A stretch of DNA of 64,000 bases from Plebeiibacterium sediminum (GCF_026013605.1 NZ_JAPDPJ010000016.1:1-64000); one strand, 5' to 3'; positions 48,739 through 57,741 are shown, counted from the stretch's first letter. Translations and numbers: made by a program. The notes: generated by a model from the letters alone, not told the origin.

Positions 48739-49416
48739 TCATACTTCCTTTATGCTGGTTTCATTTATATTATTTTCCACAAATTCTAATATTTCCAGAG
48801 GCTGATTGACAATTTTTAAACAATCCCCTTCAATGCACGGCTGCCCATAACCCCAACTCACGCCCATTGGCATCATACCTGCAGCTTTGGCTGTTTGTAT
48901 GTCCACAACAGAATCACCTATCAACAACACATTTTTTGGATCACAGTTTACTTGTTTTGCAAAATGTAATGCTCCTTTGGGGTTTGGTTTATGAGGAAAT
49001 GTGTTGCTATGACCAATGACACATTTAAACGGCCATTTTTTTAAATAATAACCCACAACCTCATCTGTAAGATGCTGAGGTTTATTCGTATTTATAGCCA
49101 TGGGTATTCCTTTTTCAGTTAAAGCATCAAGCACTTTATCAATACCAGAAAAAACCTTGCTTTTATGATGTGTATTTTGTTGATAATAGCTGTTATACTT
49201 ACTTAAAAACCGAGCTATATCACCACCTCTTTCCTTCGGAGGTAGAGAGGCTTCAACCAATAACCGGGCTCCATTACCAATCCACTTTATATATTCTTTC
49301 ACTCCATGAACAGGAAAACCAAAATCACTCAACATCTTATTGTTTGCATCCGCAATATCCTCAATTGAATCAATCAACGTTCCGTCCAAATCAAAAATTA
49401 CAGCTTTTACTTCCAT
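48739..49416 (-). CDS. HAD-family phosphatase (Gph/PGP-like)
   Basis: A 225-residue haloacid dehalogenase hydrolase with cap domain type C1. Motif I is VIFDLDGTLIDS (two catalytic Asp), motif II is AINTNKP, motif III Lys is in HKPNPKGAL and motif IV is LLIGDSVVDIQTAKAAGM. It resembles phosphoglycolate phosphatases but such names are rarely reliable for substrate; a sugar or polyol phosphate of this pathway is plausible. It starts 29 bases after the stop of the SDR gene and is separated from the zinc dehydrogenase by 144 bases that contain no clear signal. Confidence 0.85.
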   Translation of the reverse strand: MEVKAVIFDLDGTLIDSIEDIADANNKMLSDFGFPVHGVKEYIKWIGNGARLLVEASLPPKERGGDIARFLSKYNSYYQQNTHHKSKVFSGIDKVLDALTEKGIPMAINTNKPQHLTDEVVGYYLKKWPFKCVIGHSNTFPHKPNPKGALHFAKQVNCDPKNVLLIGDSVVDIQTAKAAGMMPMGVSWGYGQPCIEGDCLKIVNQPLEILEFVENNINETSIKEV

Positions 49417-49445
49417 ACCAATCCCTATTCCCTCTGTTATTATTA

Positions 49446-50585
49446 CTATTTTAACATCTCTTGTCCACCAGTAACAGGTATAGCCTGCCCTGTTTCATAC
49501 TCCTGTTCCATCACATAATAAACCGCTCTCATAACATCCAAAACAGTACACCCTCTGCCAGCAGGAACCTGAGCTTCATAAAAGGCCTTTACATCTTCTA
49601 TTGTTTTAGCTCCCTTTACTTTGCCTGCATTTAAATATTGCACAAACAAACCTTTTTCAGGGTCGCTCCATAACGGACCATCAAAAAAGTTACCAGGACA
49701 AATGGAATTTACTTTTACACGACTTGGCATTAATTCCAATGCAAAAGATTGGGTTAAACCAATACCTCCAAACTTTCCGCCTGCATAAGCAAAATTTCTG
49801 TTACTACCTTTTAATCCTGATTTTGAATTAATTTGTATGATATCTGCAAAATAACCGGGTTTATTAGCTGTTTGAAGTTTTAATACAGGCGATGCACTTT
49901 TGGCGCAATTAAAATACCCGGTATAATTTACCTTTGTCATAAATTCAAAAGCTTCCGGAGTCATTTCATCCAAACCTCCAGCTCTTAGCACACCCGCATT
50001 TGATATAAAAACATCAAATCCTCCAAACTCACAAACCGTTTCATAAACAAGATGGTCTACTGAAGCTAAATCTGAAACATCGACTTTTACAAAATGCGCT
50101 TTATTATATTTTGACTTCTGATTTAATGCTGCTGCAAATGCCTTTCCTTTTTCCTCGTTTAAGTCAGCAATAACAACGTTTCCTCCATCTTTAATTATGC
50201 TTTCCACCAGGCCGCCACCAAATCCCTGAGCTCCACCTGTTATGATAGCCGTTTTACCGACAGCTCTTCCTTCTGCAACAATATTTTCATCAAAGGCCTG
50301 ATTTAGCAATAATTGCTCTGTTTCAAAACTGGTTTCTGCAACAGCCACAAGACCTATTCCTTCTAAAAGTATAACCTTTGGAAGTACTCCATTCTGTTGT
50401 TGAAAAAGCTCAATTTGCGCCTTTAACTGATGAATTGTTTCTGAAGAATCATCAGAGACCTTAACTTTTATTTGAGGTTCAACTCCATTTTCACTGCCAG
50501 ATACCTTAGCAACCTTAATTTTATCTTCAGATAAAATCATCCGGAGAGCAGGTAAGATCTCAACTATTTTTTTATTAATTGCCAT
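49446..50585 (-). CDS. SrlD-like sorbitol-6-phosphate dehydrogenase with N-terminal extension (SDR)
   Basis: Short-chain dehydrogenase of 379 residues. The SDR domain is about residues 108-379: nucleotide loop AIITGGAQGFGGGL, NAG motif ISNAGVLRAGG, catalytic Ser in IIQINSKSGLKGS, YAGGK (Tyr/Lys), and C-terminal GQAIPVTGGQEML. The blocks IQINSKSG and KFGGIGLTQSFALEL closely follow E. coli SrlD, which oxidises D-sorbitol 6-phosphate to fructose 6-phosphate. The first 107 residues are not part of a normal SDR; PKVILLEGIGLVAVAETSFE looks like the end of the class II aldolase half found in bifunctional aldolase-dehydrogenases of rhamnose catabolism, so the extension may be a remnant. Upstream partner is the PHP gene (60-base gap). 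Confidence 0.85.
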   Translation of the reverse strand: MAINKKIVEILPALRMILSEDKIKVAKVSGSENGVEPQIKVKVSDDSSETIHQLKAQIELFQQQNGVLPKVILLEGIGLVAVAETSFETEQLLLNQAFDENIVAEGRAVGKTAIITGGAQGFGGGLVESIIKDGGNVVIADLNEEKGKAFAAALNQKSKYNKAHFVKVDVSDLASVDHLVYETVCEFGGFDVFISNAGVLRAGGLDEMTPEAFEFMTKVNYTGYFNCAKSASPVLKLQTANKPGYFADIIQINSKSGLKGSNRNFAYAGGKFGGIGLTQSFALELMPSRVKVNSICPGNFFDGPLWSDPEKGLFVQYLNAGKVKGAKTIEDVKAFYEAQVPAGRGCTVLDVMRAVYYVMEQEYETGQAIPVTGGQEMLK

Positions 50586-50645
50586 ATTATTAATATCAAT
50601 CCTTATTATCTAAATTTTGTTTGCAGTAGTCTTTATCATGATGAT

Positions 50646-51881
50646 CTACTGCATGTATTTACTAATTACAGTATGTCCCAGTTCAACAAAATAATCAAGA
50701 CTTTCCTCATTACGATCACCATTTGCTTTTACAAATCCATCTTCGCCCTTTGCAACCAGATGTTGATGTGCAGCCACAACACAAGCTCCTTTATAGGATA
50801 ACTCTCTTAATTCTTCATCCAATGGAATACCCCCTCTTGTTTCAACAGTCATTGGGATCATATCTGGTGCATTATGCTCTGTTCCAAACGTAACCAGATA
50901 TCCATTATTCCAAAAAAACATCGCATATTCCTTTAGTCTGTTTAATTCATTACGATTAGGAATAAACTCTATTGAATACACGTTTCGAGCTTTTAACTCT
51001 TCCAATAAAACTTCTTTATTTTGCTCAAACCTGGTATATTCTCCTTTAGGGTTATCTGCCAACAAAGGATAAGTTGGAATACCTCCTGCATTTAAAATGA
51101 TATCTTTTATTACAGATACTTCCAGAAATGCTTTTGAGTTTTCCTCCACAAAGGCTTTTTTTCCTGCCTTGAGCAACATATTTCTGATTTCATTTTCAAC
51201 CTCTGCATTGCTTTCTAAATTAGCAGATGGCTGATTACCTGAATATAATTGTTCAAAAAACTGATATCGCTCTTCTACTGTATTATACTTTTCAAATACT
51301 TTTACACGAACAGCCTTAGCAACATGTCTTTCTCTCACTAAATCAATGGCATACTTTTCTAAAATCTCCTCCATGTAAATCCGAATATCCGAATTGATTT
51401 CTTCAAAAAGCTCATTGATTTTTTCAGCCATCTGACCTACTCGTTTTACAATTTCTTCTTTTATTGTTTTAACCTGGGTAAAATAAGGTTCATCTAATTT
51501 AGGAGGATTACTTAATCCTTTACCAGATAAGTAAACCCGTCCCGGATTACCTGGATCATTTAGTCGGATACCTTTTTCTTTATCTTGTAAATTAACTCCT
51601 ATAAACTCAATATTAAAAAGAGGAAAGATCTTATACTTTAATGCCAGATCGTTAAATTGTTCATATCCATCAGTTGAATAAAAATCGTTGATTCCTAAAA
51701 CCCGAACATCTTCTTTTGCTGCCAATTCAAATATTTCCGGGATATCTTTAAATGCACTGAATGAATATGGGCTATGAATATGTGCGTTTACATTTAATAT
51801 TTGTTCGTTTTTTAAATTAATGCCAACACTTGCTCCTGCAAGTTGTTCTGATTTTTCTGGAAGTGTAGATAGATTTTCCAT
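50646..51881 (-). CDS. PHP-domain metallohydrolase
   Basis: About 411 residues from ATG 51881 (MENLSTLPEKSEQLAG); the open frame extends to a TTG at 51929 but those codons are not convincing. The PHP fold is indicated by NVNAHIHSPYSFSAF (metal-binding HxH), GINDFYSTDGYEQF, FPLFNIEFIG, ILNAGGIPTYPLL, FGTEHNAPDMIP and VVAAHQHLVAKGE. A helical insertion of about 130 residues (roughly 125-265) interrupts the barrel. PHP proteins are trinuclear-metal phosphoesterases. Located between the E1 and SDR genes, it probably dephosphorylates or hydrolyses a pathway intermediate; I know of no characterised close relative. A stem-loop at 52031-52060 separates it from E1. Confidence 0.78.
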   Translation of the reverse strand: MENLSTLPEKSEQLAGASVGINLKNEQILNVNAHIHSPYSFSAFKDIPEIFELAAKEDVRVLGINDFYSTDGYEQFNDLALKYKIFPLFNIEFIGVNLQDKEKGIRLNDPGNPGRVYLSGKGLSNPPKLDEPYFTQVKTIKEEIVKRVGQMAEKINELFEEINSDIRIYMEEILEKYAIDLVRERHVAKAVRVKVFEKYNTVEERYQFFEQLYSGNQPSANLESNAEVENEIRNMLLKAGKKAFVEENSKAFLEVSVIKDIILNAGGIPTYPLLADNPKGEYTRFEQNKEVLLEELKARNVYSIEFIPNRNELNRLKEYAMFFWNNGYLVTFGTEHNAPDMIPMTVETRGGIPLDEELRELSYKGACVVAAHQHLVAKGEDGFVKANGDRNEESLDYFVELGHTVISKYMQ

Positions 51882-52030
51882 GTGTAATTTAGATAGATTA
51901 ACTGATGAAAACAGTCGCTCTGCAGCCAAAGTCTTTCATCTATTTCAAAGATTTTTCATTCGTAGATTTTTTTGACAGAGACTATTTATATAGTTGGAAC
52001 ATTACACTTTAACTTGAAGAAGATAAAAGT

Positions 52031-52060
52031 TCCGGATACATTCCCAAACATGTACCCGGA
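52031..52060 (-). terminator. Stem-loop after the E1 gene
   Basis: Ten-bp arms TCCGGATACA and TGTACCCGGA (one G-U pair in the minus-strand RNA), 10-base loop, 14 bases past the E1 stop. Followed on the minus strand by ACTTTTATCTTC, a weak U tract. It may reduce expression of the PHP-to-aldolase part relative to E2-E3-E1. Confidence 0.6.
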
Positions 52061-52074
52061 GCAGAATATAAATG

Positions 52075-54543
52075 TTAAATACCTAGTTTTCCTCTTCTTA
52101 TAATTTCAGCATTGGTAAAGTTATTTTTAACCACATGTCCTTTTAATGGAACAATTTTTTCGTGAATGGCATCAATAATCCAATCCTTTCCAGGGAAAAA
52201 GTATTGCTCTAATTCGTATGCAGGAGTAATCCAGTTACGAGAACCTACTACTACCGGTGGCGCATCCAATTCATCAAATGCCAACTCGGTAATTCGCTGA
52301 GCCATATCTTTTAAGAACGAGCCTCTTTCATTAGCATCACTGGTTAAAATAATTCTTCCGGTTTTCTTAAGCGACTCAATTACCGGTTCATAATTAAACG
52401 GAACAATACTACGGGCATCAATCACTTCAGCCGACATTCCATATTTAGATTCTAATTCTTCGGCAGCTTCCAATGCTCTGTACACAGTTGCTCCTATTGA
52501 TAAAATAGTAATATCCTTACCTTCTCTTTTAATATCCGGTTCTCCAAAAGGAATTTCGTAATACTCTTCTGGCACCCCTTCTTTATGGAACTGCTCACCT
52601 ACATCATAAATTCTCTGACTTTCAAAGAATACAACAGGATCAGTTCCTTGTAAAGCCGTATTCATTAATCCTTTTGCATCGTATGGTGTTGCAGGGAAAC
52701 ACACTTTTAATCCAGGAATATGTGCTACCAATGAAGACCAGTCCTGAGAGTGTTGTGCACCATATTTAGATCCTACAGAAACACGAATTACAACAGGCAT
52801 TTTAATAACATTACCTGACATTGCCTGCCATTTTGGTAATTGATTAAACACCTCATCTCCACAACGACCTAAAAAGTCGCAATACATAATTTCAGGAATT
52901 ACTCTACCTCCACACATGGCATAACCAATAGCTGTACCAATAATAGAAGCCTCAGAAATTGGCGAGTTAAATAATCGCTGATAAGGCAAAGCCTCTGTTA
53001 ATCCACGATACACCGCAAAAGCACCACCCCAGTCGCGGTTCTCTTCACCATAAGCCACTAAAGTTGGATCTTTATAAAAACGGTCTACAATGGCCTCGAA
53101 CAAACCATCTCTTAACTGATACTGCTTAATCTTAGAAAATGGCTTTCCATTTGCATCGAAGGCATATCTTTCTTTTTTTGCAATTTGCTGTACTCTTGGA
53201 TTCTCTTCCATAGGATGATTCACCTCTACTGGACGATCTTCCATTTTATCAACACTTTGGTTAGAGAAAATCATATCTCCAATTAATTCAGGATGTTTTT
53301 CAAGATCCATGCGAGGAGAAACTTTTTCATCAATAGCTAATGTCATGGCATATTTCATCAACTCCACAATATCAGCCTGAATGGCATCTAATTCCTTTTG
53401 TGTTGTGATACCGGCCTTAACCAATTCATTTCCATAAGAAACAATACAATCCTGATTTTCCCATGCTTCAATTTCTTCTTTAGTTCTGTACGAAGAAGCA
53501 TCAGAAGGAGAGTGACCACTATATCGATAAGTAAGGACATCTAATAAGATTGGGCCTTTTTTATCTTTAATCAATTCCATTTTTCTTTTGTAAGCATCAA
53601 TAACTGCCAATGGATTGTAACCATCAACGCGTTCAGCATGCATACTATCTCTGTTTACGCCAGCTCCAATACGTGCTGCAATATCATAACCCATAGTTTC
53701 GCCACAAGTTTGGCCTCCCATTCCATACTGGTTATTCATGATATTAAAGATGATTGGCAATCCGCCTTTATAGGCACCTTCCCATAACTGCTCAAACTGA
53801 TCCATTGAAGCAAAGGCTAAACCTTCCCAAACTGGTCCGCAAGCCATTGATGCATCACCAATATTTGCGACAACAATACCGTCTTTTTGATTTACTTTTT
53901 TATACAATGCAGCTCCCACAGCAATATCGCCGGAACCACCAACAATAGCGTTGTTTGGATATACTCCAAGTGGTGTAAAAAAGGCATGCATGGAACCACC
54001 AAGACCTTTATTAAATCCTGTTTCTCTGGCAAAAATTTCAGCCAGAGTTCCATAAACTAAAAATCTGCGTGCCAATGATTTCATATCACCCTGATGCCCA
54101 TCTGATACAATTTTTAGAATGGTTCCACCAAAGAAATTTTTCATCATGTCATTCAACTCCTCATCAGACATTTTGCTGATAGCTGACATACCTTTGGCCA
54201 AAATTTCACCATGAGATCGGTGCGAACCAAAAATAAAATCATCAACACCAAGATGATAAGCCATACCAACAGCGGCTGATTCCTGACCAATAGAAAGGTG
54301 AGCAGGGCCAGGATGATTGTATTCAATTCCCTCATATTCACCACGAATCTTAATTAAGTTAATCATCGTTTCAAAATGGCGGATTAATGCCATATCATGA
54401 TAAATTGCAATGAATTGTTTCTTCGAAAAATTAACCTTTTCATCCTCTATGGATTTATCATATTGGTTAACCGGAATGTCTTTAAATTCAATTTTTCCTG
54501 ATTTTCTGACCTGCTTAGGATCAATAAATTGTGACTTTGGCAT
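52075..54543 (-). CDS. Fused E1 alpha-beta subunit of a thiamine-diphosphate 2-oxoacid/acetoin dehydrogenase
   Basis: An 822-residue fusion of the two E1 subunits that are separate in most Bacteria. The alpha half (about 45-470) has the entry block YHDMALIRHFETMI, FGSHRSHGEIL, GLGGSMHAF and a thiamine-diphosphate motif that reads GDA instead of GDG, with 38 rather than 25-30 residues before the closing NN (MNNQYGMGGQT); the extra residues are around FEQLWEGAYKG. The beta half (about 485-800) begins LRDGLFEAIVDRFYKDPTLVAYGEE and has SPISEASIIGTAIGYA and SVGSKYGAQHSQDW. It should decarboxylate a 2-oxo acid or cleave an acyloin and pass the acyl group to the lipoyl E2 encoded at 56139. Pyruvate, acetoin or a sugar-derived dicarbonyl are possible substrates. 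Confidence 0.87.
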   Translation of the reverse strand: MPKSQFIDPKQVRKSGKIEFKDIPVNQYDKSIEDEKVNFSKKQFIAIYHDMALIRHFETMINLIKIRGEYEGIEYNHPGPAHLSIGQESAAVGMAYHLGVDDFIFGSHRSHGEILAKGMSAISKMSDEELNDMMKNFFGGTILKIVSDGHQGDMKSLARRFLVYGTLAEIFARETGFNKGLGGSMHAFFTPLGVYPNNAIVGGSGDIAVGAALYKKVNQKDGIVVANIGDASMACGPVWEGLAFASMDQFEQLWEGAYKGGLPIIFNIMNNQYGMGGQTCGETMGYDIAARIGAGVNRDSMHAERVDGYNPLAVIDAYKRKMELIKDKKGPILLDVLTYRYSGHSPSDASSYRTKEEIEAWENQDCIVSYGNELVKAGITTQKELDAIQADIVELMKYAMTLAIDEKVSPRMDLEKHPELIGDMIFSNQSVDKMEDRPVEVNHPMEENPRVQQIAKKERYAFDANGKPFSKIKQYQLRDGLFEAIVDRFYKDPTLVAYGEENRDWGGAFAVYRGLTEALPYQRLFNSPISEASIIGTAIGYAMCGGRVIPEIMYCDFLGRCGDEVFNQLPKWQAMSGNVIKMPVVIRVSVGSKYGAQHSQDWSSLVAHIPGLKVCFPATPYDAKGLMNTALQGTDPVVFFESQRIYDVGEQFHKEGVPEEYYEIPFGEPDIKREGKDITILSIGATVYRALEAAEELESKYGMSAEVIDARSIVPFNYEPVIESLKKTGRIILTSDANERGSFLKDMAQRITELAFDELDAPPVVVGSRNWITPAYELEQYFFPGKDWIIDAIHEKIVPLKGHVVKNNFTNAEIIRRGKLGI

Positions 54544-54646
54544 ATTATTTAGATTTTTAGATCATAGACAACAGACAAAAGATGATTTTTTATCTACACC
54601 TTTGACAATCACCTAGTACTCTTGATTTTTTTTACAATTACTAATT

Positions 54647-56047
54647 TTAAGATACTTTGATAGCGGTACTTTTAGCGTTGCTCGTTATATGTCCGAAATC
54701 AAACACCGTTTCTTTAAATATTTCTGAAACAGTTGGATGAGGAAAGACAACTTCCTCTAGTTCTTTCAATGTAAGTTCAGCCTCTATAGCCATACAAGCT
54801 CCATAAATCATTTCACTGGATGGATTTCCAAGCATGTGGACACCTAACACTTCTCCGTATTTAGCTCCCACCAATACTTTACACAACCCTGATCCTCCTT
54901 CATTTTCAGCAATAAATCTACCGGCATAAGCCATCGGCAGTTTAGCTACTTTATAAGCAATTCCTTTTTGCCTGGCTGCTTCTTCTGTTAACCCTACTCC
55001 TGCTATTTCAGGATTGGTATAAACAACTCCGGGAATGGCATTATATCTCATTCGGTCTTCTCTGCCACAAAGATTATTCACAACCACCTCTCCTTCACGG
55101 CTGGCAGTATGTGCTAACAATGAAAATCCAGTAACATCGCCAGCTGCAAATACATTAGGTACGTTGGTTTTCATCTTATCATCCACCTTAATGCCTCCAC
55201 GGAACAACTCTACTCCAAGGTTTTCCAATCCAAATCCAGTAGTTACTGGCTTACGACCAACACTTACTAATATTTTATCTCCGGATAGCATAGTCTCTTT
55301 CCCATCTTTTTCAAAGGTTACCACATTACCTTCCACCTTTGTAACTTTTGAAGATAAATTGAATTCAATTCCTTTTTTAGCATACATCTGACGTAGCATA
55401 GCGCTCATCTCAACGTCCATACCACAAAGAATCTCATCCAACATTTCTATTATTGTAACTTTTGTTCCCAAACTATTAAAGAAACTGGCAAACTCCATCC
55501 CAATTACCCCACCTCCAATAATCACAAGTGAATCAGGCTTTTCTTTTAATTCAAGAATTTCACGATTGGTAAGAATAACATCACCTGGTTCTCCCAAACC
55601 AGGAATAGGTGGAATAAAAGCTTCAGATCCTGTACAGATCAGCAAATGAGCTGCAACAATCTCTTCTTCAGAAGTTGAAATTTCTATTCCCTGCTGAGTT
55701 CGTCCTTTTATATAAGCAGTATCTTTAATTGTTTTTACATTAAACATTTTCATTTTGGCACCGACTCCACCTACCAGCTTTTTCACTACTTTTTGCTTAC
55801 GGCTCATCATTTTACCAAAATCAAAACTTACCTCTTTCGACTCCACGCCATATTTAGAACCTCCAACCGCATTATCATATATTTTTGCACTGTACAATAA
55901 CGTTTTGGTTGGAATACAACCTTCATTTAAACATACACCACCAAGTTCTTTTTTTTCTATTAAAACTACTTTTAATCCTTTAGTGCCAGCCCTTTCTGCA
56001 GCTACATAACCGCCAGGACCTCCTCCTATTATTGCTAAATCATACAT
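54647..56047 (-). CDS. lpdA: Dihydrolipoamide dehydrogenase (E3)
   Basis: FAD-dependent E3 of about 466 residues which reoxidises the lipoyl group of E2 with NAD. FAD-binding LAIIGGGPGGYVAAERAG, the redox disulfide GGVCLNEGCIPTK, NAD-binding LVIIGGGVIGMEFASFFNSLG, AAGDVTG and the C-terminal catalytic HPTVSE are all present. The open frame reaches 56119, but ATG 56047 places the FAD motif at the normal position near residue 6 and leaves 91 bases to the E2 stop. It is flanked by its E2 and E1 partners in one direction. Confidence 0.94.
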   Translation of the reverse strand: MYDLAIIGGGPGGYVAAERAGTKGLKVVLIEKKELGGVCLNEGCIPTKTLLYSAKIYDNAVGGSKYGVESKEVSFDFGKMMSRKQKVVKKLVGGVGAKMKMFNVKTIKDTAYIKGRTQQGIEISTSEEEIVAAHLLICTGSEAFIPPIPGLGEPGDVILTNREILELKEKPDSLVIIGGGVIGMEFASFFNSLGTKVTIIEMLDEILCGMDVEMSAMLRQMYAKKGIEFNLSSKVTKVEGNVVTFEKDGKETMLSGDKILVSVGRKPVTTGFGLENLGVELFRGGIKVDDKMKTNVPNVFAAGDVTGFSLLAHTASREGEVVVNNLCGREDRMRYNAIPGVVYTNPEIAGVGLTEEAARQKGIAYKVAKLPMAYAGRFIAENEGGSGLCKVLVGAKYGEVLGVHMLGNPSSEMIYGACMAIEAELTLKELEEVVFPHPTVSEIFKETVFDFGHITSNAKSTAIKVS

Positions 56048-56138
56048 AAGTATTTGTTTATTTAATCTGAAGAGGTTTTCAGAAAGGAACGCCAACCTTA
56101 AAAACATTCCTTTCTTCAACCCATTTTCTAAAAACTAT

Positions 56139-57464
56139 CTAAAACTCAATCTCTAAATTCTCAATCTCAATGGCAATCTGCTTTAAAAATCTGGTAGCCA
56201 TTCCACCATCTAAGGCTTGATGATCGTATGTTAAACTCAGTCCCATGTAAGGCACAAATCCATAAACCCCACCCCCAATATCTGCCGGACGTGGAACAAT
56301 AGTATTTACACCTAATATGGCAACCTGAGGTAAATTTATAACCGGAGTAAACATTTCAACACCGTAATTTCCAAGGTTTGAAACGGTAAATGATGCAGCC
56401 TCTGAAGACAATAATTCAGGATCAATACTTCCCTTTCGACATGACTCTGCAATTTCTTTAAACTGTCGGGATAAACCTGAAATCGATAAATCATCCGCAT
56501 TTTTAATAACCGGAACCATTAATCCTCGATCTGTATCAACTGCCAATCCTAAATGAACTTTATTGAAATACTTAACACTATCACCTAAGAAGTGGGCATT
56601 TGCATCAGGGAATTTTTGTAAAGCTTTAATTACTGCAAAACAAACCATATCATTAATCGTGATATTTGCAGCTCCTTCTTTGGCTTTCACCAGTTTTCTC
56701 AACTCCATAATTCTCCGGGCATCAGCTCCTAAATGGTGTGTTAACTGAGCTGAATTTTGCAAGGATGCATGCATTGCTTTAGCAATCAACTTTCTGATAT
56801 TAGGTAACTTTTTAATCTCATAATCATCTGCATAAACCGGATTTACAGAAGTAAGATCTGTCGCTCTAACCGATCCTCCTAATCCTGTTCCCTGTTCTGC
56901 TACAGCTAAACCTTCCTGCTTCATTACTTCCTTAGCTAATGGAGTAACTTTTGGTTTAGACGCAAGGTATGCTTCAATATCTCTTTCTATAATCCTATTT
57001 TCTGGTCCAGTACCTACAATACTCTGATATATTACACCCTTTTCTGTGGCAAGCCTTTTTGCTCTTGGTGATATTTTAACCTCTGCATCAGAAACAACTT
57101 CCTGTAGTTGAACTTCAGCAACTGGTTCTTCTTCAGTTACCATTGAAACATCTGCTTCAACAGTATTAGATATATCTGTAGTTTCTGAGGAGGCTCCTCC
57201 TGGTCTAAATTCATCAATACTTTCTCCTGGATTTCCAATTACCGCAATATTTTGCAATACAGGAACCTCATCTCCCTCTTCACAGAAAACCGCTAAAAGA
57301 ATTCCATCTTCAGCAGCTTCTTCTTCAAAAGATGCTTTGTCTGTTTCGTAGGCAAATAGAATATCACCTTTTTTTACTTCATCTCCTACCCGCTTAAACC
57401 ATTCGGTAAAAATGCAGGATTCAACGGACTGCCCTTGACGGGGCATTATAACAACTGTAGCCAT
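56139..57464 (-). CDS. Dihydrolipoamide acyltransferase (E2)
   Basis: E2 core of the dehydrogenase complex, 441 residues. One lipoyl domain (about 1-78) with the acceptor Lys in YETDKASFE, an acidic/valine linker, a peripheral subunit-binding domain (about 132-165, SPRAKRLATEKG and RIIERDIEAYL), and a catalytic acyltransferase domain (about 215-441) that ends with LTYDHQALDGGMATRFLKQI, retaining the catalytic His and Asp although the usual Arg after His is Gln. First gene of the minus-strand cluster and preceded directly by the GntR-type operator and promoter, so transcription of the whole cluster probably starts here. Confidence 0.93.
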   Translation of the reverse strand: MATVVIMPRQGQSVESCIFTEWFKRVGDEVKKGDILFAYETDKASFEEEAAEDGILLAVFCEEGDEVPVLQNIAVIGNPGESIDEFRPGGASSETTDISNTVEADVSMVTEEEPVAEVQLQEVVSDAEVKISPRAKRLATEKGVIYQSIVGTGPENRIIERDIEAYLASKPKVTPLAKEVMKQEGLAVAEQGTGLGGSVRATDLTSVNPVYADDYEIKKLPNIRKLIAKAMHASLQNSAQLTHHLGADARRIMELRKLVKAKEGAANITINDMVCFAVIKALQKFPDANAHFLGDSVKYFNKVHLGLAVDTDRGLMVPVIKNADDLSISGLSRQFKEIAESCRKGSIDPELLSSEAASFTVSNLGNYGVEMFTPVINLPQVAILGVNTIVPRPADIGGGVYGFVPYMGLSLTYDHQALDGGMATRFLKQIAIEIENLEIEF

Positions 57465-57482
57465 AGAAAAATTATTTTACAT

Positions 57483-57513
57483 CAAACTTATATATTTCAA
57501 CTTGTAATTACAA
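57483..57513 (-). promoter_or_regulatory. Promoter of the E2-E3-E1 operon
   Basis: On the minus strand, TTG at 57513-57511, a 20-base spacer, and TAAGTTTG at 57490-57483 match the Bacteroidota -33/-7 architecture (TTG, N19-21, TAnnTTTG). The start would fall near 57477, giving a very short leader to ATG 57464. The -33 TTG is inside the palindrome. Confidence 0.7.
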
Positions 57514-57520
57514 GTTGAAA
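57495..57520. promoter_or_regulatory. Perfect 26-bp palindrome, likely GntR operator
   Basis: Core CTTGTAATTACAAG flanked by TTTCAA and TTGAAA, symmetric over all 26 bases. The G-T...A-C spacing suits HutC-type GntR regulators, and the neighbouring gene encodes one. It covers the -33 element of the E2 promoter, so binding should repress. Confidence 0.75.
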
Positions 57521-57598
57521 GTTTATTTTTTTAATAAAAATTTTCTTAACTGCTAGTTTTCTTTACTTTACATACTTTTAAAATAAATTTATTGTATT

Positions 57599-57628
57599 TA
57601 CATGTAATAGCGCTTGTAATTACATGTA
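57599..57628. promoter_or_regulatory. Second GntR-type operator candidate
   Basis: Inverted repeat TACATGTAAT / ATTACATGTA with 10-base spacer. Inside it, CTTGTAATTACATG (57613-57626) repeats 13 of 14 positions of the first operator core. It lies about 100 bases from the first and between the two divergent promoters. Confidence 0.6.
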
Positions 57629-57741
57629 TTTATTAATAGATTTATATCTGGAATACCAACAGTATAGAAATAGATGAGTTTCCTCTATAGTTTTTTAAGG
57701 AAACATGGAGAGACAGAACAAATCATTCAAAAAGTAGTTGA

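Noticed and set aside
56048-56119. N-terminal extension of dihydrolipoamide dehydrogenase
   Set aside because: The FAD motif should lie at the very N-terminus; ATG 56047 gives this.
44990-57464. Sulfoquinovose transaldolase (SFT) pathway as the identity of the metabolic cluster
   Set aside because: The small transaldolase, an ADH and a GH31 elsewhere in the window suggest it superficially, but the GH31 is a PA14-containing lipoprotein of alpha-xylosidase type, no sulfo-sugar isomerase or sulfolactaldehyde dehydrogenase is present, and the SDR and ADH resemble SrlD and SorE.
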